Shown: in pieces, positions 19,461 through 28,088 of the stretch
Numbering within the stretch: the stretch's first letter is position 1
How the letters are laid out: each line of letters starts with the position of its first letter
The notes under the pieces: generated by a model
Seen by the model: only the letters and a program-made list of their open reading frames with translations
Databases searched by the model: none
Told to the model about the DNA's origin: nothing
DNA from: Azoarcus sp.
GTDB lineage: Bacteria; Pseudomonadota; Gammaproteobacteria; Burkholderiales; Rhodocyclaceae
Assembly (NCBI GenBank): GCA_020725025.1
Contig: DYFV01000013.1
Coordinates: 1-64,000, forward strand
Length of the DNA stretch: 64,000 bases
Direction: 5' to 3'
Position numbers and translations under genes: made by a program

Positions 19461-20231
19461 ATGAAAGCCGCCCCACTGCAGCAACGCCGCCTGGCTGACG
19501 ACATCGTCGACCGCATCGAGACCCTGATCCTGGAAGGCACCCTCAAGCCCGGCGAGCGCCTGCCGGCAGAACGCGCGCTGGCCGAGGAGCTCGGCGTGTC
19601 GCGCCCCTCCTTGCGCGAGGCGCTGCAGAAGCTGGTGGCGCGCGGCCTGCTCGTGAGCCGGCACGGCGGCGGCACCTTCGTCGCCGAGACCCTCGGTTCG
19701 TCCTTCCGCGACCCGCTGCTGGAACTGCTGGCGAAGAATCCCGAGGCGCACCGGGACCTGCTCGAGTTCCGCCACACGCTCGAGGGCTCGTGCGCCTACT
19801 ACGCGGCCTTGCGCGCCACCCCGCCCGACCGCGAGCGCCTGACCGCGGCCTTCGATCGGCTCGCCGAGTGCCATGCGCGCGCGCGCCGCGTCAGCCGTGC
19901 CGAGGAGGGCGCAGCCGATGCCCACTTCCACCTCGCCATCGCCGAAGCCAGCCACAACGCGGTCCTGCTGCACACCATCCGCAGCCTGTTCGACCTGCTC
20001 GAGCACAACGTCGTCACCAACATCGGCGGCATGTATCCCCAGGGCAGCGAGGTGCGCGAAACCCTCATGCAGCAGCACCGCGACCTCTATCGCGCCATCA
20101 TGGAAGGCCGCGCCGACGAGGCCCGCGAGCTCTCCAGCCGGCACCTGCGCTATGTCGAGGAGGTGCTGACCGAGGCCCGGCATGCGGCCCGCCGCGTGGA
20201 GCGCGCACAGCGGCGCCGCGCGCCCGCCTGA
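19461..20231 (+). CDS. GntR-family (FadR subfamily) regulator adjacent to lldP
   Basis: A 256-residue FadR-type regulator, clearly paralogous to the protein at 14924 (LEGTLKPGERLPAERALAEE, SRPSLREALQKLVARGLLVS, RDLLEFRHTLEGS). The winged helix is at residues about 8-75 and the FCD effector domain at about 95-230 with HFHLAIAEASHN. It is divergent from the lactate permease gene, with two TGGTNNNACC-type sites between, and is probably the permease regulator. Whether it or its paralogue binds each of the four sites cannot be told from sequence. Confidence 0.87.
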   Translation: MKAAPLQQRRLADDIVDRIETLILEGTLKPGERLPAERALAEELGVSRPSLREALQKLVARGLLVSRHGGGTFVAETLGSSFRDPLLELLAKNPEAHRDLLEFRHTLEGSCAYYAALRATPPDRERLTAAFDRLAECHARARRVSRAEEGAADAHFHLAIAEASHNAVLLHTIRSLFDLLEHNVVTNIGGMYPQGSEVRETLMQQHRDLYRAIMEGRADEARELSSRHLRYVEEVLTEARHAARRVERAQRRRAPA

Positions 20232-20248
20232 TCGCGAGAGGAGAGGAC

Positions 20249-20318
20249 ATGCGTCTTGCGGACAAGGTCTCGGTCATCACGGGGCGGCCGGGGGCATAGG
20301 CCTGGCTGCGGCACGTCG
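20249..20318 (+). pseudogene. Remnant of a short-chain dehydrogenase (SDR) gene
   Basis: A good ribosome site (GAGAGGAGAGGAC) precedes ATG at 20249, and the frame reads MRLADKVSVITG, the classic SDR Rossmann start, but terminates after 16 codons at 20299. Adding one base in the G-run restores the glycine motif GAAGGIGLAAAR. No further SDR sequence follows; the next 160 bp has no match to the family body. The gene has therefore lost most of its length as well as its frame. It begins 18 bp after the GntR stop and was probably once part of that transcript. Confidence 0.65.
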
Positions 20319-20485
20319 TCGCGCCCGGCCTGTTGGGTGACCAGGCCTTGGACTATGGTGTACTGGAGCCACGGTATTCCGACCCACCCACTGGAGCATC
20401 GTGCTGCGGCCTGGCGGGCCGTCGGGTCGTCCCCGCGCCTCCGCCCGGGTCGTCCGCGTGATCGCTCCCAGAAAGGAGTATGCGC

Positions 20486-20839
20486 ATGTGCCCGTGCAAC
20501 GAACCCCACCATGCCGACCACGATCACCAGCACGGCCCGAACTGCGGGCATACCGCGATCCGCCACGGGGATCACGTCGATTATCTTCACGACGGCCACC
20601 TGCACCATCCTCACGGCGATCACGTCGACGAGCACAAGCTGGAGGTCGACGCGGCCCGCCCCGACCGCTGCACGCCGGATCACGATTGCGGTGGTCATGA
20701 GCGGGGGCACGTCCACGGACCGGGTTGCGGCCATGAAGCCGTGCCGCACGGGGACCACGTGGACTACGTCGTGAACGGCCATCTCCATCACCCGCACGGC
20801 ACCCACTGCGACGACCACGGCCCCGTCGAGCTGGCTTAG
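20486..20839 (+). CDS. Histidine-rich repeat protein, probable metal binder
   Basis: A 117-residue cytoplasmic-looking protein, about one fifth histidine. It is built of two 31-residue repeats (residues about 16-46 and 77-107) sharing HGP-CGH, HGDHVDY and GHLHHPHG, with an N-terminal CPC motif and further cysteines (C-x5-C) between the repeats. I chose ATG at 20486 because AAGGAG then has 7-nt spacing; ATG at 20480 is too close. No membrane helix or signal peptide is seen. Proteins of this kind are often listed as hypothetical or mis-named zinc transporter permease. Zinc, nickel or copper buffering is a reasonable inference, not shown. Confidence 0.75.
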   Translation: MCPCNEPHHADHDHQHGPNCGHTAIRHGDHVDYLHDGHLHHPHGDHVDEHKLEVDAARPDRCTPDHDCGGHERGHVHGPGCGHEAVPHGDHVDYVVNGHLHHPHGTHCDDHGPVELA

Positions 20840-20900
20840 CACTCGTCCCGAACCAAGATGCACCGGCAGGATCCGGGGGTGACGTGTCGGTCGCTCCCGA

Positions 20901-22193
20901 TCAGCTTCCGCTGGACGGCGGGCGGCCCTTCCCGCGAAACCGCGCCGCGAGCGCACAGAAGAAGCGCACGTACTCGGCGTGCCCGCCGGGAAAGACGAAA
21001 TTCAGCCGGAGCGGATCCTGGTGGTCGCTGATGCCCTCCACCGCTGACCATATGTCGGCCGACGAACCGCTCGCATCCTGCGCCGTCAGGCTCAGCCCCG
21101 GCCGGCTCACCTCGCCGCGGCTGCTGTCCACGAAGGCGACCACGTTGTCCGTACCGAAGTCGCGGCCGAGCTCCTGCACCAGGGTCAGGAAGCCGCGGTC
21201 GCTGCCGCCCCGCAGGGTCTCGACCTGACCGTCGCGATCGTGTCGGTGAGAGGTCACCGTATCGCCCACCCCCATGATCCGGGGCATGAGCTGCGGGTCG
21301 AAACGCTCCCGCGCCAAGGCGAGCAGCTGCTCCGGATCCCGCGGCGCCTGGCGGGCGTTGAAGGCCTCGCCCAGAGGGTATTCGCCGGTGTGCCGGTGGT
21401 AGTAGTGGTTGAGCAGCACGAGCACGCCGACTTCCTTGACGGCGCCCGCGAGCATGAACTGGAAGTCCGTGGTGCCGGCGTCCGCGCCGTCCGCGGGCTT
21501 GAGCCGTTCGCCGTGCCGGTCGCGCCCGAGGTTCGGCGCATAGTGCACGAAGAAGGCGTCCTGCAGCCCCTGCGCCGCGGCCTCCCGCAGCAGGCCCTCC
21601 ATCAGCCGCGCCAGATCCCGCTGCAGGCTCGCGTAGGCTTGTGGGCGGTCGCGGAACGCGCGGTGGAACTCGTTGATGTTGACGGTGGGCGAGACGAGGT
21701 TGTCGAGCACCGTGGATGCCACCAGCGCTTCGATCTCCGGCGCGGCCAGGGAGTAGGGCGGCTCGGCGAGGAGGCCGGCGAGGAAGCGCCGTGCCGTGTC
21801 CGGGACGGCCCGCAGGAAGGCGAGCTCGGCGTCGCTGACCCCCGGGTGGCAGACCTCGCCATGGCAGTCCTGCAGCTGCACCCCGCCACCGGCAAGACCG
21901 GGCAGGTACAGGCCCTGCGCCTTCACCTCGGCGGTGCCGGCGAACGCGTTCTCGACGATGCGGTTCATTCCGCGGCTGCCGATGTGCTCGCCGTTGGTGA
22001 GCACGTAGAAGCAGCCCTCCAGCAGCTTGCCGGCCTCGACGTAGGCGCGCTCGACGGTGCGTGTGAGCGGGTCGCGCACCAGGCCCATGCACACGCCGTC
22101 AAGGTCCTGGATGATCAGCAGCCGATCGCTGGCGGCGAGGGTTTCGAGCAGGAGGGCGTGGTCGCAGGAAAAGTCGTGTTGACTCAGATACAT
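20901..22193 (-). CDS. Glucosylglycerol-phosphate phosphatase-like protein (StpA family)
   Basis: A 430-residue protein resembling cyanobacterial StpA, which dephosphorylates glucosylglycerol-phosphate to the compatible solute glucosylglycerol. The N-terminal HAD-like motif LLIIQDLDGVCMGLV (nucleophile Asp in DLDGVC) is followed by FYVLTNGEHIGSRGMNRIVE, GLYLPGLAGGGVQLQD, and the C-terminal DNVVAFVDSSRGEVSRPGL and LNFVFPGGHAEYVRF. ATG at 22193 has only a weak ribosome site. No glucosylglycerol-phosphate synthase is in the window, so the substrate source is unknown. I recognise the family from recalled motifs; the exact substrate is less certain than the family. Confidence 0.68.
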   Translation of the reverse strand: MYLSQHDFSCDHALLLETLAASDRLLIIQDLDGVCMGLVRDPLTRTVERAYVEAGKLLEGCFYVLTNGEHIGSRGMNRIVENAFAGTAEVKAQGLYLPGLAGGGVQLQDCHGEVCHPGVSDAELAFLRAVPDTARRFLAGLLAEPPYSLAAPEIEALVASTVLDNLVSPTVNINEFHRAFRDRPQAYASLQRDLARLMEGLLREAAAQGLQDAFFVHYAPNLGRDRHGERLKPADGADAGTTDFQFMLAGAVKEVGVLVLLNHYYHRHTGEYPLGEAFNARQAPRDPEQLLALARERFDPQLMPRIMGVGDTVTSHRHDRDGQVETLRGGSDRGFLTLVQELGRDFGTDNVVAFVDSSRGEVSRPGLSLTAQDASGSSADIWSAVEGISDHQDPLRLNFVFPGGHAEYVRFFCALAARFRGKGRPPSSGS

Positions 22194-22484
22194 AAGCAAG
22201 GACGGGAATTCACGGGTCGGGACGGTGCGCGGGGCGCCCGGGCGCCGGGCACCCCGCGGGGCTGCCCCCAGGGTATTTGAACCGGCTGCCCAGGCCAAGC
22301 GCTCCGGGCCGATGGAGGCGGCGCTTCGGCCACGCAAGGAGGCGGCCTGCTCCTTTCGCGGCCGGGTATTCGATAAAGCGTTCTGCCGCTCGTCCGGCGA
22401 GGCGGCTTGCCGGTACACTCGCACTCCCGCAAGGGCGGCGATGCCCGGCCGCCCTGTTTCCGCAGTCATTCAAAGGTCTCTCCG

Positions 22485-23897
22485 ATGCATCCAATTCACG
22501 GCGCGGAAGCGCTCCTCCCGCCGTCCTTTGCCGATCTGGCGCTCTCCCCCGGCATGCACGCCACCCTGAAGGCGCTCGGCTATCTCGCGATGACGCCGAT
22601 CCAGGCCGCCAGCCTGCCGCTCGCCCTCGCGGGCCGCGACCTCATCGCACAGGCGCGCACCGGCAGCGGCAAGACGGCCGCGTTCGGGATTCCGCTGCTC
22701 ACGAAGCTCGATCCGCGCCGCTTCGCGGTGCAGGCGATGGTGCTGTGCCCCACGCGCGAGCTGGCGGATCAGGTCACCCGCGAGATTCGCCGCCTCGCGC
22801 GCTCGGAGGACAACATCAAGGTGCTCTCGCTGTGCGGCGGCACCACCATGCGCCCGCAGCGGGAGAGCCTCGCGCACGGCGCGCACGTGGTCGTCGGAAC
22901 GCCGGGGCGCATCATGGACCACCTGCAGCGCGGCAGCCTCGAGCTCGATGCGCTCGACACCCTCGTGCTGGACGAGGCCGACCGCATGCTGGACATGGGC
23001 TTTCACGACGACATCGCGTTCGTCGTCAGCCGCTGCCCGACGCGACGCCAGACGCTGCTCTTCTCCGCCACCTTTCCGGACGCCATCGTGCGCCTCGCCC
23101 AGCGCTTCCTGCGCGACCCCTGCGAGGTGCGCCTGCCCGAGCAGCACGAGGCCGGCAAGATCCGCCAGCGCTTCTACGAGGTGAAGCACGAGGAACGCCT
23201 GCAGGCCGTGGGCACGCTGCTGCGGCATTACCGCCCGGTCAGCACGCTGGCCTTCTGCAACACCAGGCAGCAATGCCGCGATCTGGTGGATGTCCTGCGC
23301 GCGGACGGCTTCCACGCGCTCACGCTCCACGGCGACCTCGACCAGCGCGAGCGCGACCAGGTGCTGGTGCAGTTCGCCAACCGCAGCTGCTCGGTGCTGG
23401 TCGCCACCGACGTGGCCGCCCGCGGGCTGGACATCGCCCGGCTCGAGGCCGTGATCAACGTGGATGTGACGCCCGACGCCGAAGTCCACATCCACCGCAT
23501 CGGACGCACCGGCCGGGGCGAGGAGGACGGCTGGGCGCTGAGCCTGTGCAGCCCGGCGGACAAGCGGCGGGTCGCGGCGATCGCGCAGGCGACCGGCATC
23601 GAGCCCGAGTGGCACGAGCTCGCCGAGCTTCACGGCGACAGCGATGCGCCGCTGGTGCCGCCCATGGTGAGCCTGCAGATCCTCGGCGGCCGCAAGGACA
23701 AGATCCGTCCCGCGGATGTGCTCGGTGCCCTCACCGCCGGCGCCGGCCTCGCCCGCGAGCAGGTCGGCAAGATCACGGTGAGCGAGCAGTCGAGCTACGT
23801 CGCGGTCGCGCGGGAGGCCGCCGAGCAGGCGCTGCGCGGGCTGGCGGACGGTAAGCTGAAGGGCAGGGCGGTGAAGGTGCGCAGGCTGGAGGGCTGA
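22485..23897 (+). CDS. dbpA: ATP-dependent RNA helicase DbpA
   Basis: A 470-residue DEAD-box helicase, near the usual DbpA length of about 460. All core motifs are present: Q motif (MTPIQAASLP), Walker A ARTGSGKT, PTRELA, TPGR, DEAD, SAT, ATDVAARGLDI and HRIGRTGR. The C-terminal 75 residues (MVSLQILGGRKDKIRPADVL, ending VKVRRLEG) form the DbpA RNA-binding domain that targets hairpin 92 of 23S rRNA, which separates it from RhlE-type helicases. ATG at 22485 has AAAGG upstream; earlier in-frame starts lack conservation. It acts in 50S ribosome assembly. It is convergent with a probable rRNA-type methyltransferase gene. Confidence 0.93.
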   Translation: MHPIHGAEALLPPSFADLALSPGMHATLKALGYLAMTPIQAASLPLALAGRDLIAQARTGSGKTAAFGIPLLTKLDPRRFAVQAMVLCPTRELADQVTREIRRLARSEDNIKVLSLCGGTTMRPQRESLAHGAHVVVGTPGRIMDHLQRGSLELDALDTLVLDEADRMLDMGFHDDIAFVVSRCPTRRQTLLFSATFPDAIVRLAQRFLRDPCEVRLPEQHEAGKIRQRFYEVKHEERLQAVGTLLRHYRPVSTLAFCNTRQQCRDLVDVLRADGFHALTLHGDLDQRERDQVLVQFANRSCSVLVATDVAARGLDIARLEAVINVDVTPDAEVHIHRIGRTGRGEEDGWALSLCSPADKRRVAAIAQATGIEPEWHELAELHGDSDAPLVPPMVSLQILGGRKDKIRPADVLGALTAGAGLAREQVGKITVSEQSSYVAVAREAAEQALRGLADGKLKGRAVKVRRLEG

Positions 23898-23949
23898 AGG
23901 CCGAGCCCGGAGGCACGGGGCGAACGGCAAGGCGGCCGCGGCGCCCTGC

Positions 23950-24975
23950 CTACACCGACAAGCGAAGCATCTTCAGGGGAGGATTCCCGTCGTGGCTCGG
24001 GAAATCCTCCTCGGGGTCGATCCATTCCGCCGCCCGGATGGCCCGTCCGGCCTTGCGCGCGCTGCGTTCCAGCTGATCCAGCCAGGCCATGCGGTCGACC
24101 CGGGCGACGTTGTTGCAGCAGAAGAGCGCGCCGCCTTCCGCGGTCGTCAGCAGCGCAGGCTTGAACACCGCCGAATAGTCGTTCACCAGGTCGACCACGC
24201 CGAACATGCTCTTGGCGTACCGGGGCGGATCGAGAAAAACCAGGTCGAAGCGCTGTGCCGCGAGCTTGGGAAAGTCGGGCAGGCGCTTGCGACGAACGAC
24301 CTGCTTCTGACCGAGCCCCGCGTACTGCCGCGCTGCCGGGAAGAAGTCGCTCTTGATGAAGCGCACCGAAATCGGGATCTCGTTCAAGCCGGCATTTTCC
24401 TTGCCGACGGCCAGGGCGGTTTCGGCGAAGTCCACATTGACGACTTCGCGCGCGCCGGCCACCGCAGCGGCGATGCCGACGCCGCAGGTGTAGGCGAACA
24501 GGTTGAGCACGCTCTTGCCTTCGGCGTCGCGCATGACGCGCCTGCGCGCCGCCCGCAGGTCCAGGAACAACCACGGGTCCTGGCCGGCATGCCGCGCCCG
24601 GAATCGATAATTGACGCCCAGCTCGGAAAACGTGCGGGGCTGCTCCGCCAGCGCCATGGCGTCGTCGGCGAGCGGGTTCGATATGCGCGAGTTGCCTGCG
24701 CTGCGATCGTTGTAGAAGGCGATCAGGCCCGGCTGCCGATCCCGATAGAACGCCTCGATCTCCTCCAATTCACCGTCCTGGAGCGGATGGTGGAAAGTCT
24801 GGACCAGCAGGACGTCCCCGTAGCGGTCGATGGTCAGGCCGTCGTAGCCCTCCACGCTGCCGTGGAAGAGTCGATACGCCGTGGTGCGCTCCGCGGCGCA
24901 GCGGGCAAACAGCGCCTCGCGCGCCGCGAACGCGGCCGACAGCCGCTCAGGCAGCGACATTGGGGATGCGGACAT
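23950..24975 (-). CDS. Class I SAM-dependent methyltransferase (RlmI/RlmK-like)
   Basis: A 341-residue methyltransferase. The SAM fold begins near residue 170 with LNLFAYTCGVGIAAAVAGA and VNVDFAETAL; the LDPPRYAKSMFG motif carries the DPP(R/K) signature of RNA cytosine-5 methyltransferases of the RlmI type. The N-terminal region (GYDGLTIDRYGDVLLVQTF) matches the domain that precedes the catalytic part in that family, but the PUA domain of RlmI is missing, so the protein is some 50 residues shorter. ATG at 24975 has CCGGAG at 6 nt; ATG at 25020 is less likely. 23S rRNA is the probable substrate. Confidence 0.75.
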   Translation of the reverse strand: MSASPMSLPERLSAAFAAREALFARCAAERTTAYRLFHGSVEGYDGLTIDRYGDVLLVQTFHHPLQDGELEEIEAFYRDRQPGLIAFYNDRSAGNSRISNPLADDAMALAEQPRTFSELGVNYRFRARHAGQDPWLFLDLRAARRRVMRDAEGKSVLNLFAYTCGVGIAAAVAGAREVVNVDFAETALAVGKENAGLNEIPISVRFIKSDFFPAARQYAGLGQKQVVRRKRLPDFPKLAAQRFDLVFLDPPRYAKSMFGVVDLVNDYSAVFKPALLTTAEGGALFCCNNVARVDRMAWLDQLERSARKAGRAIRAAEWIDPEEDFPSHDGNPPLKMLRLSV

Positions 24976-25047
24976 GGTGACTCCGGTAAGTGAGCGGGCG
25001 CAGCCTTCGACGCACTCCATCCTCTGCAGCCGAAGGCACGGCAGGGG

Positions 25048-25410
25048 TCATTCGCTCGGGGCGAATCCGTAATACGAACCATAGGCGGACGGAGCCGGCG
25101 CGTAGGCGGCAATCTTGATCGAGTCGGCCAGCGTGACCTGATCGGTGAGGCCGTCGACCCCGCCTTCCTCGCCGATCCATCGCTTCTCGACCTCCTTGTC
25201 GGTCAGGCCGTCGAGCGCGAGGTTCTCGTCGAAACGCTTCGAGCGGTACTCGAAAGCCGTGTCGTGGGCGATGAACAGGGTGTGAGAGCAGGCGGTGATG
25301 CGCGTCTCGTCAGCCGGATCGGCGCCCATGACCCGGGTGCCGCAGAAGGGGCAGTGCACCGGAGTGTAGTAGTAGGTCTTGAGCTCGGTTCGCTGAATGG
25401 TGTTTCGCAT
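25048..25410 (-). CDS. Hypothetical protein with CPFC zinc-type motif
   Basis: A 120-residue soluble protein of unknown function. It begins MRNTIQRTELKTYYYTPVHC and contains one CPFCGTRV knuckle followed by ITACSHTLFIAHDTAFEY, so C-x2-C plus Cys/His could bind one metal ion. The tail is rich in Ala, Pro, Ser and Tyr. ATG at 25410 is supported by AAGGAG at 7 nt. It stands alone between the methyltransferase gene (72 bp away, same strand) and a gene-poor stretch. I do not recognise the family. Confidence 0.7.
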   Translation of the reverse strand: MRNTIQRTELKTYYYTPVHCPFCGTRVMGADPADETRITACSHTLFIAHDTAFEYRSKRFDENLALDGLTDKEVEKRWIGEEGGVDGLTDQVTLADSIKIAAYAPAPSAYGSYYGFAPSE

Positions 25411-25994
25411 GATCTGCTCCTTGTCGCGGTGAAACGGATGCCCCCTCCCGCGGTGGCAGGAGTGCCGAAACGGATTGCCGGCGCGGACGACCTGCGTGCG
25501 CGGCTGCGGCCGACCCGTTGCATGGGGCTATCGCTGTGTGGGCTGACGGCGATGAGGGCCGGACCGGGAGGGTCCGAACCGGTTCGCCATGCGGGAAAAA
25601 CGGCGACGATCTTCGTCGCTGCGGCCGGCGGTCGAGGCCGGATCGCCGGACTGCTCGGCGCCAGCCGATGCCATATCCCGAATCTCCGAAAAACGGCGGA
25701 GTCCGGCCCCGGTGGGAGGTCGATCCGGCGATGTGTCGATTGGGAAACATCGCCGCAGGGCTGCGGCTACCGGACCGATATGACAGCGGTGCTGCGGGTG
25801 AATCGCGGTGCACCATACGCGCTATCGCGCCCCATGGCAAACCGGAGCCCGGCTCCGGTCGAGGTTTCGCCGACCCGTCCTTCCCGGATCTTCCTCCCGT
25901 GGCCCGGGGGAGACCCCCCGATGCAGCCCCGGAATCAGCGGTGGATGAAGCGTCCCGAAGTGGTGAAATCGGCGCGGCGGAGTAGTCTTTCCTC
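25411..25994. other. Gene-poor 584-bp stretch
   Basis: No convincing gene was found. Open frames here on both strands lack a ribosome site and any recognisable motif. The stretch contains one perfect 9+1+9 palindrome at 25841-25859 and presumably the promoters of the two divergent flanking genes. Confidence 0.5.
25841..25859. repeat. Perfect 19-bp palindrome
   Basis: ACCGGAGCC-C-GGCTCCGGT, 136 bp upstream of the HTH/TPR gene. No T-run follows, so a terminator is unlikely; an operator or simple hairpin is possible. Confidence 0.45.
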
Positions 25995-27215
25995 ATGGAC
26001 TCCCTGATCGCTGCCGCCGCGCGCGCGCTCGCCGCCGGCGACGCGCTCGGCGCCCTCAAGCGGGTCGCCCTGCGCGACGACCCGCCGGCGCTGGCCCTGC
26101 GCGGCATCGCCATGGCCCGGCTCGGCGAGCTACCGCGCGCCCGCGAGCTCCTTCGCCGCGCCGCCCGCGGCTTCGGTGCCCACGAGGAGCGGGCGCGGGC
26201 GCGCTGCGTCGTCGCAGAGGCCGAAGTGGCGCTGGCCATGCGCGACCTCGGCGGCTCGCCGCGCCCGCTGGCGGCGGCGTCGACCACCCTGGAGGCGTGC
26301 GCCGATCACCCCAACGCGGTGCAGGCGCGGCTGATCGCGGCGCGACGCTTCCTGCTGCTCGGCCGCCTCGAGGAGGCCGAGGCCGTGCTGGCGCACCTCG
26401 ATGTCCGTGGCCTGCCGGCGTCGCTGGCGGCGGTGGCCGAGCTGGCCGCGGCCGAACTGGCGCTGCGCTCTCTGCGCGTCGGTCCGGCGCAGGCGGCGCT
26501 CGCCCGCGCGCACCAGGCGGCCTGGCAGGCGCGCGTGCCGGCGCTCCTGGCCGAGGTGGCGGAGGCGCAGGCGGCCCTCGATCGTCCCTCCGCCCGGCGC
26601 CTCTGCGACGGTGGCGAGCAGACGCTGCGCCTGCCCGAGGTGGCCGCGCTCCTCGCCTCGGACGCGCTCGTCGTGGACGCCTGCCGCCGGGGCTTGAGCG
26701 CCGGCGGCGCATGGCAGCCGCTGGCGCGCCGGCCGGTGCTCTTCGCGCTGGCGCGGGCGCTCGCCGAGGCGTGGCCCGGCGACGTGGACCGGGAGGCCCT
26801 GATCGCGTGCGCGTTCCGTACCCGCCGCCCCGACGAGACGCATCGGGCGCGGCTGCGGGTCGAGATCGGCCGCCTGCGCACCCTCGTCTCGGCGATGGCG
26901 GGCATCGAGGCCACCGGGCGAGGCTTCGTCCTCAGGCCGCGCGGCGCGCGCCCCGTCGTGCTCCTGGCCCCGCCCATCGACGGAGAGCAGGCGTCGCTGG
27001 TGGCGCTGCTCGCCGACGGGGCGGCCTGGTCCACCTCGGCCCTGGCGCTGGCGCTGGGCGCGAGTCAGCGCACCGTCCAGCGCGCGCTCGTCGAGCTCGA
27101 GGCCGCCGGACGGGTGCGCTCGATCGGGCGGGCGCGGGCGCGTCGCTGGCTGTCGCCGCCGCTGGCCGATTTCACGACAATCTTGTTACTCCCCGCTGCG
27201 CTCCCGATTCAATAG
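25995..27215 (+). CDS. TPR-like transcriptional regulator with C-terminal winged helix
   Basis: A 406-residue protein. Residues 1-230 are Ala/Leu/Arg-rich helical repeats resembling TPRs (ALALRGIAMARLGELPRARE, ARRFLLLGRLEEAEAVLAHL). Residues about 250-310 resemble the DNA-binding part of response regulators or SARP-type proteins (LACAFRTRRPDETHRARLRV), and 330-390 is a second helix-turn-helix (STSALALALGASQRTVQRAL, then GRVRSIGRARARRWLSPP). It lies 46 bp ahead of a beta-propeller protein gene on the same strand, and the pair probably form one unit. No target or ligand can be named. Confidence 0.72.
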   Translation: MDSLIAAAARALAAGDALGALKRVALRDDPPALALRGIAMARLGELPRARELLRRAARGFGAHEERARARCVVAEAEVALAMRDLGGSPRPLAAASTTLEACADHPNAVQARLIAARRFLLLGRLEEAEAVLAHLDVRGLPASLAAVAELAAAELALRSLRVGPAQAALARAHQAAWQARVPALLAEVAEAQAALDRPSARRLCDGGEQTLRLPEVAALLASDALVVDACRRGLSAGGAWQPLARRPVLFALARALAEAWPGDVDREALIACAFRTRRPDETHRARLRVEIGRLRTLVSAMAGIEATGRGFVLRPRGARPVVLLAPPIDGEQASLVALLADGAAWSTSALALALGASQRTVQRALVELEAAGRVRSIGRARARRWLSPPLADFTTILLLPAALPIQ

Positions 27216-27261
27216 AGTGGTCTTGCGGCGCCGATCCGAGGCGCATCACAAGGAGCCAGCG

Positions 27262-27939
27262 ATGAACACCATGACGAGCAAGGACACCCCCCAGGTACCG
27301 GCGCGTGCCGCCGAGATCGTTCGCGAATACGGCCCGTTCGCCGGCGCAGACGTGGTGCACGGCGTCACCCACGACGGCCGGCGCGTCTGGGCCGCCACCG
27401 GGGCCAGACTGATCGCCTTCGAAGCCGACGGCGGCGAGCCCGTGCGCACGCTGGAGCGTGCCTGCGACGCCGGCACCGCCTTCGACGGCAAGTACCTCTA
27501 CCAGATCGCCGAAGCGCGCATCGACAAGATCGATCCCGCCACTGGCGACGTGGTGGCGTCGATCCCGGCGCCCGGTAACGGGGCCGACTCCGGGCTCGCC
27601 TGGGCCGAGGGCAGCCTGTGGGTCGGGCAGTACCGCGACCGCAAGATCCACCAGGTCGATCCCGAGACCGGCGCCGTCCTGCGCACGATCGAGTCCAGGC
27701 GTTTCGTCACCGGCGTGACCTGGGTCGACGGCGAGCTGTGGCACGGAACCTGGGAAGGGGACGAGAGCGATATCCGCCGGATCGACCCGGAGAGCGGCGC
27801 CGTGCTCGAGCGCCTGGAGCTGCCGCCCGGCATGGGCGTCAGCGGCCTCGAGTCGGATGGCGCCGATCTCTTCTATGCCGGCGGCGGACCGAGCGGAAAG
27901 GTCCGCGCCGTGCGCCGCCCGAAACGGGCCGGATCGTGA
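27262..27939 (+). CDS. Beta-propeller protein of the glutaminyl-cyclase/YVTN-like type
   Basis: A 225-residue protein with about five 40-residue blades, each with a pattern such as ATGARLIAFEADGGEPVRTL, IDKIDPATGDVVASIPAP, IHQVDPETGAVLRTIES and IRRIDPESGAVLERLEL. No signal peptide is seen. ATG at 27262 has AAGGAG at 6 nt. The family is uncharacterised; related propellers bind small ligands or have glutaminyl cyclotransferase activity, but no catalytic site is evident here. It is probably co-transcribed with the preceding HTH/TPR regulator and may be its ligand-binding partner, an inference from adjacency. Confidence 0.7.
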   Translation: MNTMTSKDTPQVPARAAEIVREYGPFAGADVVHGVTHDGRRVWAATGARLIAFEADGGEPVRTLERACDAGTAFDGKYLYQIAEARIDKIDPATGDVVASIPAPGNGADSGLAWAEGSLWVGQYRDRKIHQVDPETGAVLRTIESRRFVTGVTWVDGELWHGTWEGDESDIRRIDPESGAVLERLELPPGMGVSGLESDGADLFYAGGGPSGKVRAVRRPKRAGS

Positions 27940-28030
27940 TCGCAGGGCCGTGGCCTGGAGGCGACGGCGGGTGGGTGGCACCCGACCTTGCGCCGAAGGG
28001 TCGCGGTGAGACGCCCCTGGCGATCCATCC

Positions 28031-28058
28031 TTGACATCGCGTCCCTGCCGTCTAGATT
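28031..28058 (+). promoter_or_regulatory. Sigma-70 promoter of the RHH regulator-PHB depolymerase unit
   Basis: TTGACA at 28031-28036 and TAGATT at 28053-28058 are separated by 16 bp. The first hexamer is a perfect -35 box. Transcription would start near 28065, inside the palindrome that follows. Confidence 0.75.
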
Positions 28059-28076
28059 ACCATCCATATGGATGGT
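28059..28076. promoter_or_regulatory. 18-bp perfect palindrome, probable RHH operator
   Basis: ACCATCCAT|ATGGATGGT is perfectly symmetric and begins immediately after the -10 box, covering the expected transcription start. That placement is ideal for repression by the ribbon-helix-helix protein encoded just downstream. Confidence 0.78.
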
Positions 28077-28088
28077 GAGGAGATGGCA

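Noticed and set aside
25264-26287. Overlapping open frames on both strands across the gene-poor stretch
   Set aside because: Low-complexity Arg/Pro/Ser-rich translations, no ribosome sites, and they conflict with each other and with flanking genes.
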